Assembly: GCA_949752745.1 (NCBI GenBank)
Contig: OX457026.1
Span: 40,094,394-40,158,393, forward strand
DNA: 64,000 bases
Direction of reading: 5' to 3'
Source: Protula sp. h YS-2021
Lineage: Eukaryota > Annelida > Polychaeta > Sabellida > Serpulidae
Positions 57,971-64,000 of this stretch are shown one piece after another; position 1 is the first letter of the stretch, and every line of letters begins with the position of its first letter. The notes under the pieces were generated by a model that worked only from the letters and a program-made list of their open reading frames with translations, had not been told where the DNA came from and ran no database searches. Both the position numbers and the translations under genes were made by a program.

Positions 57971-60514
57971 TAAGGTTATGGTTAAAAAATGTGGCTTTCA
58001 CGGCGTCTAGCCACCCTCTATCAGTGAGCCAAATTTCATCGCTCCTTAATTGGGAAAACCCAAACGCTGCGGCCAACTTAAACTTGCATACGCATGCTGT
58101 GGTGGCTTTCATTAAGAGTTGGGCGATCAATACACCGAGGCTGATATCATGCCAGTTTATACTACTGCTCTCAGCTTCTTGCCGCCTGTTTCCCAAATTT
58201 GTTTTGTCGTTTTTTAATAAAAAAGTTAAGCGAATTAAAAAAAAAAAAGGACTATCAACTAGACATGCTGAAGTTCCCTAACGGCTTCTGACTAGATCCA
58301 CAGACAAACTTAAAAAAACACGAAAAAAACTGCAGCTGAAATTTTCGTACAAATTCAATACTCTTAGGGATTTTGGCAAATCCCCAAGTATAATGACATA
58401 AAGAGCTCTTGTGTGAAAATTGCATGAATGCTTGCAAATAAAAATAGAAAATTCAACATCATGGATGACTAAGACGGTCTCCAGTACCTGACCTAGTATG
58501 GGACCTTCTTTTAGGGTTCTAAAACATGGCACTTGAAAAGTGTATAGGTCCATGGAACCAACACCCACTTCTTTATGGACTAGACTTGAGCAGCGAGCTC
58601 ATAACGGGTAACATAGCGGGGACCGCCCTGGTCCCTAACTGCAATTTGAACTGAATACACAGAGCAGCTGGTGCGTTCAAGCTGTTGGATGACAGACCAA
58701 TACATACAGCAGACAGTGCACTGAAACCAACACCAAAGAGCAGTTTATAGTCTTTGCCAACACTGAGAGTACCGTCCAAACCACAGTGTCTGAGACGAGT
58801 ACACATCCTCCAAATCCATGGAATCTCAACAGCTAGTGCTGGCCTTGGTTATGGCACCGTTGCCAGGGGGGACGAGATTAGCTGTCTTTCTTTCTGGCTA
58901 TGACTCTGTCTTTGGTCTTTAGTTTTCCACAACAAAGAAAGGTTAATTAGAGACCGGCCATTCTGCCACTACAAACGGGCCCCGTGAGCTCACAATACGA
59001 GAAATCTTTTAGATAGCACCCATTAAAAGACTTGGAGGGAATGATCAGCAGCCAGTCTATAATATATATGAAAGCTGCTTAGCCTGATGAGTCTTATCAT
59101 TACATCATTCTCTGAAATCAACCTCTAAACGAGCTTTACTGTACGCAGTACGCAGTTAAAATGACATCTTTGATATAACTGGTCTGCTTAAGCAAGTCTA
59201 TATTTAAGTTTGACATGAAGGCGATAACCAGGACTTTTGGTTGCCTTTTTATGTATTTCTTCGATATCTTCGATATCTTCGACATCGGGTCGCAGAAACA
59301 CAACTGACGTGGTGATTTGCAAGCTTCACTAGATCTCTGTTCGCCAAAGTCAGCCTTGGTGGAGACGGGCTTAAATAGAAGAGCCACCCATCTAGTCTTG
59401 AGAATCCTGAGCATGTTATCTCGAAACGACATTGAGGATATGTCTTGCCTAGTCCTCCATGGTTTTAGTGTCTTCTTCTACCAGAGGGATGATCTGGAAG
59501 CATTCACACGGATTGCTGCTGTAGGGGATCCAGGGGGTTTAAATCGTCAGCAAAATGGCAGGGTCTTGTTTCACTGTGCAATGCTTGGATGGATGAATCC
59601 TACATTGCACTTAGACGATGAATGAGTCGCGTTAAGTAGTGGGCTATACGACGTCATTCTAACGGGTCGTCCCTGTCAGTCCAAGGGGAACCACACTCAA
59701 CATCTACTAACTTCGCTTTTTCTTGGGTTGTGTCTCGAGACAAGTTCTCGGTTTCAACTGAGGTAAACTCAGGCAAGTGCCATTTTTCTGGCGCTGGGAA
59801 AAAGTCGGTGGGGGGGGGGGGGGGGGCTGCTGGATATTTGCACAGAGTTTTACCCGGTGAGAGTATGGGGGTCAACCTGTCCCACATGAAGCTGTACTTG
59901 CGGAGCTACGTAGCCATCTTCGGAGTCATCTTCTGCCCTTATCCTGATTCACCCAAGCTGTGTTAGTCTTCACGCGAGGATCCTGGTTTTTGTCGCGACT
60001 CTGAACCCAAAATGGGAGTGTATATGGTTCCGTTTTTGTAGAATGGTAACGATGCAATAGGCGAGGTGTGGATTTGAGACTCACCCCTCCTCTTATCATT
60101 CTTGTCTCTGATTTTATAAAGAGCTTTTCAGTCCGAAAGAGACAAATGAACGCACTCTGCACAAGTACTTGGTTGACAACACAACGGAATGTCGTGGTCC
60201 TTCCTACACTTACAGCAGAGGAAGTGTAGGTGATGGATAAAGAAGGTAAATGCAGGAAGCTCGGGCCCTCTGAAGAATCTATCATCTCTGAATGGTAAGT
60301 AGAAACAAGAACTGCAAAACTGAACTCAAGAACACCTGATAACGAATGTCTATACCCCATCAATTTACTTGCATTCGACTGAATAGGGTATAGCGACACT
60401 TACTTTGTGTGAATGCAGCCATGGCATCCATGACCCCAGGCCTTGGCTATGAGGAACCAGGGGGCCAGGGAATCAAAACGGTCTCGAGCCCGAAATGATC
60501 CCAACGATACAGAG
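57971..60514. other. Unassigned, less AT-rich, possible old TE
   Basis: Several overlapping ORFs exist (59136-59432 minus, 59317-59625 plus, 59926-60399 minus, the longest at 157 codons). None carries a motif I recognise. Codon-like composition on the minus strand (58570-60400) suggests decayed coding DNA, but I cannot name it. A G-run lies at about 59809-59826. Confidence 0.35.
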
Positions 60515-61333
<819 letters not shown>

Positions 61334-62077
61334 GCATACCGGCAAAACACTAGACATGTGTTGCAATTTTTTCGCGACGAAAAACAAGCAACCAAAATTT
61401 GTCGACATACATTGAGACCTATTATGTAACAAAGGTCATGTTTACAGGTTGTTTGCTTGGGTGTCCAACTTTGCCTTGCACTTAACGACGGCCAACGCCA
61501 GTGGGGATTTCAGCGTAAGCATTTTGAACAATCATTTTCACAGAGGGATCTAATCTGGCATGGGGTTCCGACTCTTTATTCAGCACAACGGTTCGAATGA
61601 GCAATGGCCACTGGATTCTTATCTTTGACCAAGATAAAAAAATATCGTTGAAACTTTAAATTGCCTTGCAGTCCTTGAGATTTTCGATTCATTTTGGCTT
61701 ATTTTGAATTAAGATGTTAACCTTGCTGTTTACTCAGAATGTACCACTATGTGTTTTATTATATGACTAAACTGCAGTTTTGACAAGATATAATTGCAAT
61801 ATCTGCCGATTTGCGTTAGGTCAAGACTGAAAAATTCTTGGGAATCCACCAGTCACCTAACAATGGCATAACAGCATTTACCCGCGTGTTATCTTTTTTC
61901 AAAAATGAATTCACGCCGTGTAGCAGGCGTTTTTAGTGGACTTGGAGCAGAACTGGGCTCTTGCGCCTGGGTACCACAGCCCTGGATGAGTCTCCAAGGT
62001 GCCTCAAACCACGCCACAGCCACGAGAGGGGAAGCACACGCATGCACTCTTTAATGTCATCCCAGAACGGGTCTAGG
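61334..62077. other. No gene recognised
   Basis: Downstream (3') flank of the second claudin-like gene on the minus strand; no coding motif. Confidence 0.35.
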
Positions 62078-62262
62078 CGGTCTCCTCCCCAGCGGCGGTT
62101 CCCCCCCCCCGTCCTTCTCCCCCCCCCCACCATGGCAGATTTTTTTTAGTCAGTAAAACTAAAATCAGAAAAAAGGGATGAAATGCACAAGTTTTGCTGA
62201 TGTAAGTTTTAAAAAAATCTGCCGTGGGGGGGGGGGGGTGAGAAGGACCGGGGGAGACCGCC
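62078..62262. repeat. Imperfect inverted repeat with C/G runs (fold-back element)
   Basis: The left arm (ggcggtctcc ... ccgtccttctccccccc ... catggcagattttttt, 62078-62147) pairs with the right arm (aaaaaaatctgccgtgg ... gagaaggaccgggggag ... accgcc, 62211-62262). The arms are about 50-70 bp with runs of ten or more C or G, separated by about 63 bp. No coding capacity. Confidence 0.8.
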
Positions 62263-62400
62263 TGGAGGGGGAAGACGCCCACGGGGGAAACCGACGGGGG
62301 AAACCGCCCCAGAACAGCCACTTTTCCCAGAAATCTCCCTTTTCATAACAGCTTTGCTGTTAAAACACTGGATAAACAGAATGTAAGTGGTTAAACAGCG

Positions 62401-62406
62401 TTTATT
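62401..62406 (-). promoter_or_regulatory. Candidate polyadenylation signal of the second claudin-like gene
   Basis: The minus strand reads AATAAA 260 bp past the stop codon at 62666. This is consistent with a short 3' UTR, but the hexamer is common in AT-rich DNA. Confidence 0.35.
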
Positions 62407-62665
62407 CAATTCATTTTTAATTAATTCAAGTAAATCCATGCAATTCATTCAGGAAAACTGCATAAATCTACCTCTCTTCCCGAAGAATATTCATAGCGAG
62501 AGGAAACAGGAAGAAGGTTATTTTTGACTTATATGTCCAGTTTCCACCATACCTTAACACTGATCCATATTCCCCCCCCACCCCCCCTCCCCCCCCATGC
62601 CACAACCGCCGCCAGGTGAGCTGCAGAGAATTGCGCACTGGCAGATTGTCCTGAAGCCAGGTCCA

Positions 62666-62826
62666 TCAATTTTTACAGCAGGGAACATCTGACTGCTTCA
62701 TCTGAATGACGCTGACGACTCCCGAAGCACACGTCAAGCACATGCCTATGACTGCCATGGCAAACGACCAGGCCAGGTTGTCCACCTTCACACCGTAGAT
62801 GATGATCCCGATTAGCATCACTCCAG
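62666..62826 (-). CDS. Second claudin/PMP22-like gene, last coding exon (partial gene)
   Basis: The acceptor TTGCTTGTTTCAG ends at 62827. The exon opens in phase 1 (CT completes a codon), then reads GVMLIGIIIYGVKVDNLAW, SFAMAVIGMCLTCASGVVSV and IQMKQSDVPCCKN, with TGA at 62668-62666. It covers the end of TM3, the second loop, TM4 and a short Cys-containing tail. Phase, length (161 vs 167 bp) and the shared 'IGIII-(F/Y)-G', 'WSFAMAVIG' and 'SVIQM' show that it is a paralogue of the exon at 14164. Exons 1 and 2 must lie beyond the right edge of the window. It has no stops or frameshifts and is less AT-rich than its surroundings, so it is probably a working gene. Confidence 0.85.
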
Positions 62827-62839
62827 CTGAAACAAGCAA

Positions 62840-63715
62840 AAGTCAATGTGATCAACAAAGAGAAAGCTTTGTTCTACTGTTAGAAAATCCAGAGTCATGT
62901 ATCAAGGAGGATTTTCTGACAACAGACTCTGCTGTCTTGAATATGAGCTGAGTCATTATTTTGTTCATAGATTGTGCTTCTAAATTTTTATACAAAAAAT
63001 ACTGATATTTTGGTATCAAAAATTATTTTTTTAGATCAAAAATCTTTTGCATATTTCGAAATAAAATTTTTAAAAAGTCTCATTCTGAAATAATGATACC
63101 ACGAATCTCTAAAAATCACATTCAGAGATCTTTAAATCATTTTTGTTATCAATAAATATTTCTTCTTATATCTAAATATTTATTGACATCAAGAATTATT
63201 TTTGGAGATCAAGAATACATTAGAGATATCAAAAACATAATAACAAATAGCAAAAATTAATACATAACATAAAAATGAATTTTTGTAAATTAAAAATTAA
63301 TTCTTGATATCAATAATTCCTTAATAAATATGAAAATGGCATTCCATAGTAAACCAGTTTGAGCAGGATTCCGTTGGTCTATGGTCGCAAACAACTCACA
63401 ACCAGATTTAATGGTGCAGTTTGTTTGCGTTTATGTGGCAGCCTCAGCGTTGAAGTCGACACTGGAATCTTTACTGGGTGAGGAGGGGAGAGGTTGTTTT
63501 GTAAACCTAGCAACAAAGCCAAGTTCTCTTTTTTTGTAAAGGTTTGGAACTCAACTATGAGAGAGACATTTAGAACAAATTGCAGCCCAACCGTTTTCCG
63601 AACGAGCGTAGACGGCTGAGGACAGCAATCGTAAATAAGCCTATAATGTGTTCACTGAATCAAACCAGAACAGAACCGCGGAAATCAGTAGGTATTAAAC
63701 AAGAGTTCTACTGCA
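62840..63715 (-). other. Upstream intron of the second claudin-like gene
   Basis: No exon 2 counterpart is readable here. 63000-63330 is very A/T-rich with recurrent 'gatatcaaaaattatttt'-like words in both orientations. Confidence 0.4.
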
Positions 63716-63720
63716 CTTTG

Positions 63721-64000
63721 TGACGTCATACTGTCTGGACCGGAAGTGACGTCATACTGTCTGGACCGGAAGTGACGTCATACTGTCTGGACCGGAAGTG
63801 CTGTCTGGACCACTTGATGACGTCATACTGTCTGGAAGTGACGCCATACTGTCTGGAAGTGACGTCATACTGTCTGGAAGTGACGTCATACTGTCTGGAC
63901 CGGAAGTGTTGTCTGGACCGGAAGTGACGTCACGATAAGCGTAAGGATAGGCGCGGCCATCCATGACGTCATGATGACGTCATGATGACGTCATACTGTC
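63721..64000. repeat. 26-bp minisatellite with about ten TGACGTCA palindromes
   Basis: The unit 'gtgacgtcatactgtctgg' plus 'accggaa' repeats, with shortened units from about 63830 and a final run of 'atgacgtcatg' overlaps (63962-63993). It continues past the window edge. The translated ORF on the minus strand is a by-product. Confidence 0.95.

Noticed and set aside
59926..60399. 157-codon minus ORF, the second longest in the window
   Set aside because: I could not recognise any family or splice context. It may be decayed TE coding DNA but was not called as a gene.
63752..63964. SGPDSMTSLPD-repeat protein on the minus strand
   Set aside because: It is the 26-bp minisatellite in translation and loses frame outside the array.

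Overview
This is eukaryotic, AT-rich, intron-bearing DNA dominated by repeats. Its make-up suggests a lophotrochozoan invertebrate, most likely a bivalve mollusc: a claudin-like gene with small phase-1 exons and long introns, Ty3/Gypsy, LINE, DIRS/Ngaro, Mutator-like and pogo/Tigger remnants, diverged 130-180 bp satellites, and long (TA)n and (ACTA)n arrays. The organism is an inference; no rRNA or other species marker is present. I see no bacterial-type operon, CRISPR array or prophage.

The only convincing host gene is on the minus strand. A claudin/PMP22-superfamily tetraspan gene has three coding exons (34813-34990, 15955-16101, 14164-14330). They join through two phase-1 introns with consensus splice sites into a 163-residue protein with a W-GLW-C-C first loop and four membrane segments. 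A second copy of its last exon, with the same strand, entry phase and C-terminal pattern, lies at 62666-62826. The rest of that paralogue should lie beyond the right edge, so the window appears to cut a tandem cluster of such genes.

Layout. 1-10.6 kb: a decayed Ty3/Gypsy element (gag, RT, integrase tail; plus strand) apparently split by a decayed 4.9-kb LINE (minus strand; ORF1, endonuclease, RT, A/T-rich 3' tail), which itself carries a 101-bp internal tandem duplication and a satellite block in place of part of its RT. 10.6-35 kb: the claudin-like gene; its 18.7-kb intron holds a broken NADAR/YbiA-like coding remnant, two satellite families, and a 1.2-kb pogo/Tigger element with TA target sites inside one satellite. 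35.4-45 kb: CGACGTC-rich palindromic repeats enclosing a tRNA-Pro-like pseudogene, two elements with CCCAGYAAAC-type termini, an 11-copy satellite of about 137 bp, and a perfect 18-bp-arm hairpin. 45.5-48.7 kb: a Mutator-like element with about 93-bp inverted ends built from short sub-repeats; it contains a 5'-truncated LINE and a broken transposase. 51.2-54.7 kb: a DIRS/Ngaro-like tyrosine-recombinase retroelement (minus strand) whose RT segment has grown into an eight-copy 62-bp tandem array. 54.9-64 kb: a duplicated 0.4-kb repeat, (TA)n, satellite, an 819-bp (ACTA)n array, a G/C-run inverted repeat, the paralogous claudin exon, and a 26-bp minisatellite loaded with TGACGTCA.

The genes do not form a pathway. 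All TE coding regions are interrupted by stops or frameshifts. I did not find a clearly new functional system. The most notable items are the claudin-like gene pair, the DIRS-derived tandem array, the Mutator element with sub-repeat ends, and the NADAR remnant. Open reading frames not listed are shadows of repeats or chance ORFs.
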